DNA of 64,000 nt from contig NZ_AP028142.1 of assembly GCF_030297675.1 (NCBI RefSeq), forward strand, positions 620,001 through 684,000, read 5' to 3'. Shown piece after piece: positions 1 through 7,210 of the stretch. The translations under genes were made by a program, and so were the position numbers. The stretch's first letter is position 1. Each line of letters begins with the position of its first letter. This stretch comes from Polynucleobacter sp. HIN11. GTDB taxonomy: Bacteria; Pseudomonadota; Gammaproteobacteria; Burkholderiales; Burkholderiaceae. The notes under the pieces are model-generated. The model was not told the DNA's origin. It saw only the letters and a program-made list of their open reading frames with translations, and did not search any database.

Positions 1-87
1 GGGCTTTTTGTCTTTTTTGCAACTAATTGATTTTAATGGAATAATTTTATGGTTATTCCTAAATAAAGGTATTTTGACACCTAAATA

Positions 88-131
88 TGTATATTTTTAT
101 TGACAAAGATATATGTAAACTTAGAATTACA
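88..131 (+). promoter_or_regulatory. Tandem PpsR/CrtJ-type operators of the puc operon
   Basis: Two perfect TGT-N12-ACA palindromes lie at 88-105 and 114-131, separated by exactly 8 bases. This is the classic motif and spacing of the photosynthesis repressor PpsR/CrtJ, which binds cooperatively to such pairs upstream of bch, crt and puc genes in purple bacteria. The sites cover the predicted -35 and -10 elements, so repression would be by occlusion of RNA polymerase. No ppsR gene is in the window. The T-rich first 18 bases look like the tail of a terminator of a gene left of the window. Confidence 0.75.
100..127 (+). promoter_or_regulatory. Predicted sigma-70 promoter of pucBA
   Basis: A perfect -35 TTGACA (100-105) is followed after 16 bases by TAGAAT (122-127), a five-of-six match to the -10 consensus. 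Transcription would start near 134, giving a leader of about 100 bases that contains a GC-rich hairpin at 180-193 (ACCCGC-GT-GCGGGT type) before the ribosome binding site of pucB. The overlap of both elements with the two PpsR-type operators supports the assignment. Confidence 0.6.
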
Positions 132-233
132 CTTAATAAAAGTAGGTTATTACAATTTTGTGGCAGAGGGTGTCATAAAACCCGCGTGCGGGTAGAGCAC
201 GAGCAGTAGGGTGTCTTTCAAAGGGAGAAAACT

Positions 234-386
234 ATGTCAGACCCAAATAAGGTATGGCCCACCGGCTTAACGGAGGCTGAATCTGAAGAGTTACACCGTA
301 ATCTGATTCAAGGCACGCAGTTCTTTGGCATGATCGCAGCTCTTGCCCATTTGCTTGCGTACATTTATTCGCCTTGGCTGAAATAA
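234..386 (+). CDS. pucB: Light-harvesting antenna LH2 beta subunit
   Basis: This 50-residue protein is a peripheral antenna (LH2) beta chain, a single-helix bacteriochlorophyll-binding peptide of the photosynthetic membrane. It has the polar N-terminus with ELH (His21), the helix with AxxxH at His39, which is the axial ligand of the ring bacteriochlorophyll, and the PWL ending. Counting from these two histidines, the family's B800-contacting Arg (beta-Arg20 in Rhodoblastus acidophilus numbering) is replaced by Gln29. The start has a strong AAAGGGAG ribosome binding site. The gene lies 10 bases before pucA and surely shares its transcript. Confidence 0.93.
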   Translation: MSDPNKVWPTGLTEAESEELHRNLIQGTQFFGMIAALAHLLAYIYSPWLK

Positions 387-396
387 GGAGAAAAAA

Positions 397-609
397 ATGA
401 TTTACGGAAAAATGTGGTGTGTCGTAAAACCATCCGTCGGGATCCCATTATTCTTGGGTGCCTGCGCAGTTGGTTCATTTGCTGTTCATACAATGATCCT
501 CAACAATACAACGTGGGTTAAAGCATTTTTGAATGGTAATGCTGATAAAGTAGCTAGCACTTCGGCATCGGCAGCAGCAGCACCTGCAGCACCTGCAGTG
601 AAGAAGTAA
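397..609 (+). CDS. pucA: Light-harvesting antenna LH2 alpha subunit, B800-820-like
   Basis: This 70-residue LH2 alpha chain pairs with PucB to form the peripheral antenna ring. It aligns without gaps from residue 1 to 47 with the Rhodoblastus acidophilus alpha chain: GK-W-VV-P-GIP in the N-terminus, His31 as bacteriochlorophyll ligand, and TTW at 38-40. Positions 44-45 are Phe-Leu instead of the Tyr-Trp of B800-850 complexes; Phe-Leu is the signature of blue-shifted B800-820. The C-terminus (about 49-70) is an Ala/Pro/Ser-rich tail ending in KK, similar to the extended tail known from Rubrivivax. An AAGGAG site precedes the start. Confidence 0.93.
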   Translation: MIYGKMWCVVKPSVGIPLFLGACAVGSFAVHTMILNNTTWVKAFLNGNADKVASTSASAAAAPAAPAVKK

Positions 610-628
610 AGTACTTTAATTTTTCACT

Positions 629-660
629 AGTCCGAGGTCGGCGGGCCTCGGACTTTTTGC
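629..660 (+). terminator. Rho-independent terminator between pucA and pucC
   Basis: A perfect 9-bp stem (AGTCCGAGG at 629-637 paired with CCTCGGACT at 646-654) with an 8-base loop is followed by TTTTT. It lies directly after pucA and before pucC on the same strand. It would end most pucBA messages and let a fraction read through, giving abundant antenna peptides and little PucC. Confidence 0.85.
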
Positions 661-713
661 ATTTTGATAGTGAGTCTTGACGCCGGTTGATCCTGATGGT
701 GAGATAGCTATAC

Positions 714-2153
714 ATGAAACGCTTGAGCGAGAAATTAGTGCAATCCTGGGCCAGTCTTGGGCCTAAGTTTCTGCCATTTGCAGACGCCGCAACCCCCGAT
801 TTGCCCCTCTCGCGACTTCTGCGACTCTCCTTATTTCAAGTTTCAGTTGGCATGGCCTTGGTCTTATTGATTGGCACGCTTAATCGCGTGATGATCGTCG
901 AGCTTGGGGTGCCAGCTTCCTTGGTCGCGATGATGGTTTCTTTGCCGCTCGTGTTTGCACCATTTCGAGCATTGATTGGTTTTCGCTCCGACACCCATCG
1001 CTCTGAGCTTGGTTGGCGACGCGTCCCATACATTTGGATGGGAACTTTAGTTCAGTTTGGCGGACTTGCCATCATGCCATTTGCCTTGCTGGTTCTATCT
1101 GGCGGTGGTCAGTCGGCCAATGCTCCAGCTTGGATTGGTCAGGCCTCTGCGGCATTGGCGTTTTTGCTGGTCGGCGCTGGCATTCACATTACTCAGACCG
1201 TTGGATTGGCACTCGCGACCGACTTAGCGCCACAAGAATCCCAGCCCAAAGTGGTTGGGCTCATGTATGTGATGTTGCTCCTTGGAATGATTGTGAGCGC
1301 ATTTGTATTTGCAGCAGTCTTAGAGGATTTTTCACCGGGTCGCTTGATTCAGGTGATTCAAGGCTGCGCAATCACCACCATGATTTTGAATGTGATTGCC
1401 CTGTGGAAGCAGGAGACCCGCGATCGAAACCGACGCTTTAAGAATCCCGATCAGCCAACGTTTAAGCAATCCTGGGAACTCTTTTGTAGAGGTGATCATG
1501 CGATTCGTCGCTTAACCGCAGTTGGTTTGGGAACGATGGCATTCACCATGGAGGACGTTCTGTTAGAGCCCTATGGTGGCGAGATTCTAAAACTCAGTGT
1601 TAGTTCAACGACCTTCTTGACCGCAACCTTGGCAATGGGGGGCTTAATCGGATTTGGAATTGCATCGCGCGTGCTCAGTCGTGGAGCAGATCCATTTCGG
1701 ATGGCGAGTATGGGCGCACTGCTTGGTTTACCCGCTTTTGTGGCGGTTATTCTTGCGGCACCTTTAGCCTCCGCATCATTATTTAGCTTTGGGGTCTTTT
1801 TGATCGGATTTGGAGGCGGCTTATTTGTTCACGGCACATTGACAGCCACCATGAATCTAGCGCCGCCGGAGCAGCGCGGATTGGCTTTGGGTGCCTGGGG
1901 TGCCGTGCAAGCCACGGGAGCGGGGATTGCAATGGCTCTGGGTGGTGTGATTCGTGATCTTGTCAATTACTTTGCAATGAACAGTTTCTTCGGAGCTGAT
2001 CTAGCCAATCCAAGCACGGGATATATTGCTGTTTATGCCATTGAGATCGCGCTCTTAATAGCAACGATCGTTGCGATGGCCCCATTAATGAAGCAACGGG
2101 TAATGTCGCAACCCTTGCAAACGAGTTCAGGCGGTATGAGTCGTAGTTCTTAA
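714..2153 (+). CDS. pucC: PucC-type antenna assembly protein (BCD family, MFS fold)
   Basis: This 479-residue polytopic membrane protein belongs to the bacteriochlorophyll delivery (BCD) branch of the major facilitator fold, represented by PucC and LhaA. These are needed for accumulation of LH2 or LH1, probably by shepherding pigment or antenna peptides. About twelve hydrophobic segments are visible. The family's cytoplasmic loop is at residues 89-110 (GFRSDTHRSELGWRRVPY), and a second charged region follows the sixth helix. Its position after pucBA argues for PucC rather than LhaA. No strong ribosome binding site precedes the ATG. Confidence 0.92.
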   Translation: MKRLSEKLVQSWASLGPKFLPFADAATPDLPLSRLLRLSLFQVSVGMALVLLIGTLNRVMIVELGVPASLVAMMVSLPLVFAPFRALIGFRSDTHRSELGWRRVPYIWMGTLVQFGGLAIMPFALLVLSGGGQSANAPAWIGQASAALAFLLVGAGIHITQTVGLALATDLAPQESQPKVVGLMYVMLLLGMIVSAFVFAAVLEDFSPGRLIQVIQGCAITTMILNVIALWKQETRDRNRRFKNPDQPTFKQSWELFCRGDHAIRRLTAVGLGTMAFTMEDVLLEPYGGEILKLSVSSTTFLTATLAMGGLIGFGIASRVLSRGADPFRMASMGALLGLPAFVAVILAAPLASASLFSFGVFLIGFGGGLFVHGTLTATMNLAPPEQRGLALGAWGAVQATGAGIAMALGGVIRDLVNYFAMNSFFGADLANPSTGYIAVYAIEIALLIATIVAMAPLMKQRVMSQPLQTSSGGMSRSS

Positions 2154-2167
2154 TCAAGGAGAAAGCG

Positions 2168-2251
2168 ATGGAAGCAGGTTACGTTATTGCAATTTTGATC
2201 GTTGCCATTGGCGCCATGGTCACCATTCGGAATATGAATCGTCGTAAGTAA
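2168..2251 (+). CDS. 27-residue single-helix membrane protein after pucC
   Basis: The open frame encodes 27 residues: an N-terminal MEAGY, a hydrophobic stretch at about 5-20 (YVIAILIVAIGAMVTI), and a positively charged end, RNMNRRK. A very good AAGGAG ribosome binding site sits 7 bases before the ATG, which is only 14 bases after the pucC stop. The charge pattern predicts the N-terminus outside and the C-terminus inside. I do not recognise a family. The context suggests a small accessory of antenna assembly or the photosynthetic membrane, but that is inference. Confidence 0.7.
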   Translation: MEAGYVIAILIVAIGAMVTIRNMNRRK

Positions 2252-2258
2252 GTGCTGC

Positions 2259-2453
2259 TTAGGAATCGCCTTTGCGTTTTTTACCCAAAAACGATTCCAC
2301 GATGATCGAGCAAAATACCGCTCCTAGAAGGGCGGTAATCACTGCCATGATCGGCCCACTAATTTGCATGCCGAAATCGTAGCCAAATTTCAGGCCGATA
2401 CCCACTGCAATGAGGTAAGGGATCAAAAAGAGGTAGTTGCGAAGCTTCTTCAT
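2259..2453 (-). CDS. Small two-helix membrane protein, unknown function
   Basis: The protein has 64 residues from the ATG chosen here; a TTG 69 bases upstream would make it 87 residues, with a polar N-terminal extension that looks unlike a membrane protein. Two hydrophobic helices (about residues 6-22 and 30-52) are followed by a basic tail, GKKRKGDS. It runs opposite to the puc genes and converges on the 27-residue protein with only 7 bases between them. No family is recognised. The composition and clean membrane pattern argue that it is a real gene. Confidence 0.55.
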   Translation of the reverse strand: MKKLRNYLFLIPYLIAVGIGLKFGYDFGMQISGPIMAVITALLGAVFCSIIVESFLGKKRKGDS

Positions 2454-2536
2454 AGGTACCATCTTAGCGGGAGAAGTTCCACTCAGCAATTTTGATAGGG
2501 TTGGATCATAATGAACCTTCAATCGGAGAGTTCATC

Positions 2537-3004
2537 ATGTCGATCAAACGGTTTGCGATTAGTGCCTTCTCAATTTTCTCGATCATGTTTGCATTGGGAG
2601 CGTTCGCTGCCGATACTGGACCAAGTGAGTCAGCCCCTTCTTGGCAAGCGGATGCCCAAAAAGAGATTAAGGCGAGTAAATACGATGCTGCTATCAAAAT
2701 ACTGCTGGCAGCCAATCAGCCCAACTCAGCAGATTGGAATAACTTACTCGGTTATGCACAACGCAAAAAGACTCCGCCTGACTTAACTGCGGCTGAGCGC
2801 TATTATCAGGCCGCCCTCAAAATTGATCCAAAACATCGTGGCGCCTTGGAGTATTACGGGGAGTTATTTTTAATGAAAAATGATCTAGCCGGAGCCGAAC
2901 AGATGCTTGCTCGACTCAATAAGGCCTGCTTCTTGCCATGCGAGGAGTATCGCGAGCTAAAAGATGAAATTGCAAAGTACAAGGCCCAAAAAGGCATAAA
3001 GTAG
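2537..3004 (+). CDS. Exported tetratricopeptide-repeat protein
   Basis: The protein has 155 residues with a signal peptide (about 1-24, ending ALGAFAAD) and then tetratricopeptide helices. A clear repeat lies at about 80-115 (AAERYYQAALKIDP, then ALEYYGELFLMKNDLAGAEQ). Two cysteines near residue 128 (ACFLPC) could form a disulphide. It probably acts as a periplasmic protein-protein adaptor; the partner is unknown. The ATG at 2537 is preferred because GGAGAG lies 7 bases upstream and the signal peptide then begins properly (MSIKRF); an in-frame TTG further upstream only adds polar residues. Confidence 0.75.
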   Translation: MSIKRFAISAFSIFSIMFALGAFAADTGPSESAPSWQADAQKEIKASKYDAAIKILLAANQPNSADWNNLLGYAQRKKTPPDLTAAERYYQAALKIDPKHRGALEYYGELFLMKNDLAGAEQMLARLNKACFLPCEEYRELKDEIAKYKAQKGIK

Positions 3005-3084
3005 GTCTCAGCTAAAAATCGGGGCTTGGGTCTCAATATCTGAGAAAATAGAGTTTTGATTAATGAGTTTAAAGACCCGCCATC

Positions 3085-4092
3085 ATGCCAGCAGGGAGAA
3101 CCACGCTTTCAGAGTATTTAAGCCAGCAATCGGCTCAGCACCCATCGCTCCACCCTGATCTTGGTTCGCTTGTATTAGAAATTGCCAAAGCTGTTCAAGA
3201 AATTGCTTTATTAACCTCCCAGGGGGCGCTTGCTGGAATCCTGGGCAGTTTGGAAAGTCAAAATGTTCAGGGTGAAACCCAAAAGAAACTAGATGTTCTC
3301 TCCGATGAGATTTTGATTCAGACCTTTCGATCTGGCAATCTCGTCGCAGGAATTGCATCCGAAGAGAACGATGAGCCACTGAGTAATCCCAAGGGTGGAT
3401 CCTTCCTATGTTTATTTGACCCACTCGATGGCTCATCCAATATTGACGTCAACGTCTCAGTCGGAACCATCTTCTCAGTACTAACCTCAAGCCCGAACGC
3501 TACGCTTAAGGTGAGCGATTACCTGCGAACGGGTCGCCAGCAGATTGCAGCAGGGTATGCAATTTATGGACCCGCAACCATGTTGGTCTTTAGTTTGGGA
3601 CACGGTACACATGGCTTTACTTTTGATGCAGCATCTGGCGAATTCATACTGACACATCCAGATATTCAAGTTCCTGAGGACACGAGCGAATTTGCCATAA
3701 ACGCCAGTAATGAGCGCTTCTGGGAACTGCCTGTCAGTCGCTATATCAGCGAATGTAAGCAAGGTAAAACTAGCGTGCGAGGGCGTGACTTTAATATGCG
3801 TTGGATTGCGAGTATGGTGGCGGATGTTCACCGAATCTTGATGCGCGGTGGAGTCTTTATGTATCCCAAAGATACAAAGGATCCAAGTAAACCAGGGCGC
3901 TTGCGTCTGATGTACGAAGCCAATCCGATGACATTTGTGGTGGAGCAGGCCGGCGGCTTAGGTTCCACCGGACGTCAACGTATCTTGGATGTTCAACCGG
4001 AGAGTATTCATCAACGAATCCCCGTGATTTTGGGATCTAAAAATGAAGTAGAGCGTATCGAGGAATACCACCGCGAACATGATCGTGCGTAA
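3085..4092 (+). CDS. fbp: Fructose-1,6-bisphosphatase, class I
   Basis: This enzyme hydrolyses fructose 1,6-bisphosphate to fructose 6-phosphate in gluconeogenesis and the Calvin cycle. The 335 residues match class I in length. Metal- and substrate-binding elements are visible: GETQKKLDVLSDE at 63-75, ASEEND at 91-96, the family signature DPLDGSSN at 112-119, and a late sugar-phosphate site with RLRLMYEANP. It starts a same-strand run with tkt, fba, gap and ppc, the order seen in cbb regions (cbbF-cbbT-cbbA). No RuBisCO is present here, so a gluconeogenic role is equally possible. Confidence 0.93.
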   Translation: MPAGRTTLSEYLSQQSAQHPSLHPDLGSLVLEIAKAVQEIALLTSQGALAGILGSLESQNVQGETQKKLDVLSDEILIQTFRSGNLVAGIASEENDEPLSNPKGGSFLCLFDPLDGSSNIDVNVSVGTIFSVLTSSPNATLKVSDYLRTGRQQIAAGYAIYGPATMLVFSLGHGTHGFTFDAASGEFILTHPDIQVPEDTSEFAINASNERFWELPVSRYISECKQGKTSVRGRDFNMRWIASMVADVHRILMRGGVFMYPKDTKDPSKPGRLRLMYEANPMTFVVEQAGGLGSTGRQRILDVQPESIHQRIPVILGSKNEVERIEEYHREHDRA

Positions 4093-4106
4093 CACCAATA
4101 ACAAGA

Positions 4107-6107
4107 ATGGATATGAGTACAACATCACTTAATCGTCGCGAACTGGCTAATGCCATTCGCTTTTTGGCCATCGATGCCGTTGAAAAATCGAAGTCAGGTC
4201 ATCCGGGTGCGCCCATGGGCATGGCCGATATTGCCGAGGTCTTATGGCGCGATCATCTCCACCATAATCCTGCCGACCCAGCATGGATTAATCGGGATCG
4301 CTTCGTTCTTTCCAATGGCCACGGATCGATGTTGATCTATGCTTTATTGCATCTTACCGGCTATGCCGTCAGTATTGACGATATTCAGAAGTTCCGGCAG
4401 TTGCATAGCATCACGGCCGGTCACCCCGAAGTCGGTATTACTCCCGGTGTAGAAACCACCACCGGCCCACTTGGTCAGGGGCTTGCGAATGCGGTTGGCA
4501 TGGCCTTAGCCGAATCGCTTCTTGCAAAGCGCTTTAATCGTCCTGGCCACTCCATCATTAATCACCACACCTATACCTTCTTGGGAGATGGTTGCCTAAT
4601 GGAGGGCGTGAGTCATGAGGCCTGCTCCTTAGCAGGAGTGTGGGGCTTAAATAAACTCATTTGCTTTTATGACGACAACGGCATCTCAATTGACGGGCAT
4701 GTCGACGGTTGGTTTCGAGACGATACTGCCAAGCGATTTGAGGCCTACGGTTGGAATGTGATTGGTCCTATTGATGGTCACGATAGCAATGCAATCTCAC
4801 AAGCTATTCAGACAGCAAAGAATGAGTCTAAGCGCCCAAGCTTAATTATTTGTAAGACCACCATTGGTTGGGGAGCCCCGAATATGGCCGGCACCCATGA
4901 TGTGCATGGCGCACCCTTGGGCGAGAAAGAAGCCCAAGCGACTCGCCAAGCATTGGGCTGGACCCACGCATCGTTTGTAATTCCGGCATCGATTAAAGAT
5001 GCATGGAGCGCGATCGCGGCAGGTAAGGCCAAACAGGCTGCTTGGGATGCAGCCTTTGCTAACTATCAACGTGAGTACCCTGAGCTTGCCAAAGAGTTGT
5101 TGCGGCGCGTTGATGAACACTTCCCTGAGGGTTGGGCCAATACTAAGTCCCAACTCTTTACGAGCATGAAAGCAATTGAGGCACCGACAGCGAGTCGTAA
5201 GTCATCGCAACAGGTTTTGGAGGTTTTGGTCCCAGCGCTACCTGAGCTATTAGGTGGTTCTGCTGATCTCACCGGTTCCAACTTAACTGCTACAAAAGCC
5301 AGCATCACCTGGCATCAAAAGCCTGATCAAGTGGCGAACTATTTATCCTATGGAGTGCGCGAGTTTGGTATGAGCGCCATCATGAATGGTATTGCATTAC
5401 ATAAAGGCTTCATTCCTTATGGCGGCACCTTCGCGGTGTTCTCTGACTACGCTCGAAATGCCATACGTATGAGCGCCCTCATGCATCAGCGTGTCATTTA
5501 TGTGCTCACGCACGACTCGATTGGTCTGGGTGAGGATGGACCAACCCACCAACCGATTGAACATGCGGCTAGCTTGCGATTGATCCCAAACCTCGATCTC
5601 TGGCGCCCTTGCGACGGATTTGAAACCGCCGTCGCTTGGACTGCAGCGATTGAGCGTACCGATGGACCCAGCGCACTCTTTTTATCTCGCCAAAATTTAC
5701 CCCAGCTTACCCAGGCGATCACGGAATCCCAGGTATTAAAGGGTGCTTATGTCTTATCAGATTCTCCTAATCCTGAGGCAGTTCTGATCGCAACCGGCTC
5801 CGAGGTAAGTCTAGCGATGCAGGCCCAAGCGCTCTTACGCACCAAAGGTAAGTCGGTACGCGTGGTATCCATGCCATGCACATCAGCCTTTGATCGTCAG
5901 TCTCGAGAGTGGCAAGACGCGGTCTTGCTCAAGGGTGTTCGCCGGATTGCGATTGAAGCTGGGCAGGGCGATCTCTGGTGGAAGTATGTCGGTTTAGATG
6001 GCGCCGTCGTTGGTATCAACCGGTTTGGGGAATCAGCACCTGCACCAGCAGTTTATCAAGCCCTAGGTGTTACCGTTGACCGTATTGTTGAACTTGTTTT
6101 GTCCTAG
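4107..6107 (+). CDS. tkt: Transketolase
   Basis: This thiamine diphosphate enzyme transfers two-carbon ketol units between sugar phosphates in the pentose phosphate and Calvin pathways. At 666 residues it has the normal bacterial length. Visible features are SGHPGAPMGMA at 30-40, the HGSM region at 72-75, the thiamine diphosphate motif GDGCLMEG at 160-167, and the second-domain GGSADLTGSN. A second ATG two codons downstream could be the true start. It lies 14 bases after fbp and 8 bases before fba, so the three genes are probably cotranscribed. Confidence 0.95.
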   Translation: MDMSTTSLNRRELANAIRFLAIDAVEKSKSGHPGAPMGMADIAEVLWRDHLHHNPADPAWINRDRFVLSNGHGSMLIYALLHLTGYAVSIDDIQKFRQLHSITAGHPEVGITPGVETTTGPLGQGLANAVGMALAESLLAKRFNRPGHSIINHHTYTFLGDGCLMEGVSHEACSLAGVWGLNKLICFYDDNGISIDGHVDGWFRDDTAKRFEAYGWNVIGPIDGHDSNAISQAIQTAKNESKRPSLIICKTTIGWGAPNMAGTHDVHGAPLGEKEAQATRQALGWTHASFVIPASIKDAWSAIAAGKAKQAAWDAAFANYQREYPELAKELLRRVDEHFPEGWANTKSQLFTSMKAIEAPTASRKSSQQVLEVLVPALPELLGGSADLTGSNLTATKASITWHQKPDQVANYLSYGVREFGMSAIMNGIALHKGFIPYGGTFAVFSDYARNAIRMSALMHQRVIYVLTHDSIGLGEDGPTHQPIEHAASLRLIPNLDLWRPCDGFETAVAWTAAIERTDGPSALFLSRQNLPQLTQAITESQVLKGAYVLSDSPNPEAVLIATGSEVSLAMQAQALLRTKGKSVRVVSMPCTSAFDRQSREWQDAVLLKGVRRIAIEAGQGDLWWKYVGLDGAVVGINRFGESAPAPAVYQALGVTVDRIVELVLS

Positions 6108-6115
6108 AGGGAAAT

Positions 6116-7180
6116 ATGGCATTAATTTCATTAAGACAGCTTTTAGATCACGCCGCTGAGCATCATTACGGACTGCCAGCATTCAATGTCAACAACATGG
6201 AGCAGATCCATGCCATCATGCAGGCCGCCGATCAGGTCGATAGCCCCGTCATTTTGCAGGCCTCAGCAGGTGCGCGTAAATATGCTGGTGAGCCATTCCT
6301 TCGGATGTTAGTGCTCGCAGCGGTTGAGCAGTACCCTCATATTCCAATTTGCATGCATCAGGATCACGGCGCCTCACCGGCAGTCTGCCAAGCATCGATT
6401 CGTAGTGGCTTTTCTAGTGTGATGATGGATGGCTCACTAAAAGAAGATGCCAAGACCCCGGCTGACTTTGCCTACAACGTGGATGTCACCCGTCGGGTTG
6501 TGGATATGGCGCATGCGGTTGGTGTCTCGGTGGAAGGCGAGTTAGGTTGCTTAGGTTCCTTAGAAACCGGACAAGCCGGCGATGAGGATGGTAGCGGTGC
6601 AGAGGGCGTACTTGATCATTCTCAGCTACTCACAGATCCAGACGAGGCAGCCGAGTTTGTTGCCAAGACGCAAGTGGATGCCCTAGCCATTGCGATTGGA
6701 ACAAGTCATGGTGCATATAAGTTCACCAGACCACCAACTGGTGATATTTTGGCAATCGACCGCATTAAGGCCATCAATCAGCGGATTCCGAATACGCATT
6801 TAGTGATGCATGGATCATCGAGTGTGCCGCAAGAGTGGTTAGCAATTATTCGTGAACATGGCGGCACTATTAAGGAGACCTACGGTGTGCCAGTAGAAGA
6901 AATCGTTGAAGGAATTAAGCACGGCGTGCGCAAAATTAATATCGATACCGATATTCGTTTGGCCATGACCGGAGCAATCCGGAAGTTTTTCTCGGAACAC
7001 CCAGAAGAATTTGATCCTCGCGCTTTTCTCAAGGTTGCTACAGCAGCCGCCAAGGGAATTTGCGAGGCGCGCTTCCAATCCTTTGGATGCGCTGGGCAAG
7101 CGAGCAAGATTAAAGTGATTCCCTTGGAGAAGATGGCAGCGCGCTACGCCAAGGGAGAGTTAAAAGCCGTTGTGCAGTAA
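6116..7180 (+). CDS. fba: Fructose-bisphosphate aldolase, class II
   Basis: This zinc-dependent aldolase interconverts fructose 1,6-bisphosphate with glyceraldehyde 3-phosphate and dihydroxyacetone phosphate. It has 354 residues and belongs to the CbbA/FbaA Calvin-type subfamily. The catalytic HQDHG (81-85), the zinc-binding VEGELGCLG region near 132, and KINIDTDIR near 277 are all present. A GAGGGAAAT ribosome binding site precedes the ATG. The gene sits between tkt and gap, consistent with a sugar-phosphate operon. Confidence 0.95.
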   Translation: MALISLRQLLDHAAEHHYGLPAFNVNNMEQIHAIMQAADQVDSPVILQASAGARKYAGEPFLRMLVLAAVEQYPHIPICMHQDHGASPAVCQASIRSGFSSVMMDGSLKEDAKTPADFAYNVDVTRRVVDMAHAVGVSVEGELGCLGSLETGQAGDEDGSGAEGVLDHSQLLTDPDEAAEFVAKTQVDALAIAIGTSHGAYKFTRPPTGDILAIDRIKAINQRIPNTHLVMHGSSSVPQEWLAIIREHGGTIKETYGVPVEEIVEGIKHGVRKINIDTDIRLAMTGAIRKFFSEHPEEFDPRAFLKVATAAAKGICEARFQSFGCAGQASKIKVIPLEKMAARYAKGELKAVVQ

Positions 7181-7210
7181 TGATTGAGCAAAAGGAATAA
7201 AGAGGAAATC

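Noticed and set aside
541..609. The GCA/CCT-rich end of pucA as a tandem repeat or mobile element scar
   Set aside because: It is simple Ala/Pro codon repetition encoding the C-terminal tail known in betaproteobacterial LH2 alpha chains.
1013..1441. A 142-codon frame inside pucC in another frame
   Set aside because: It overlaps the PucC core, is rich in Trp, Cys and His as expected from a shifted frame, and has no ribosome binding site.
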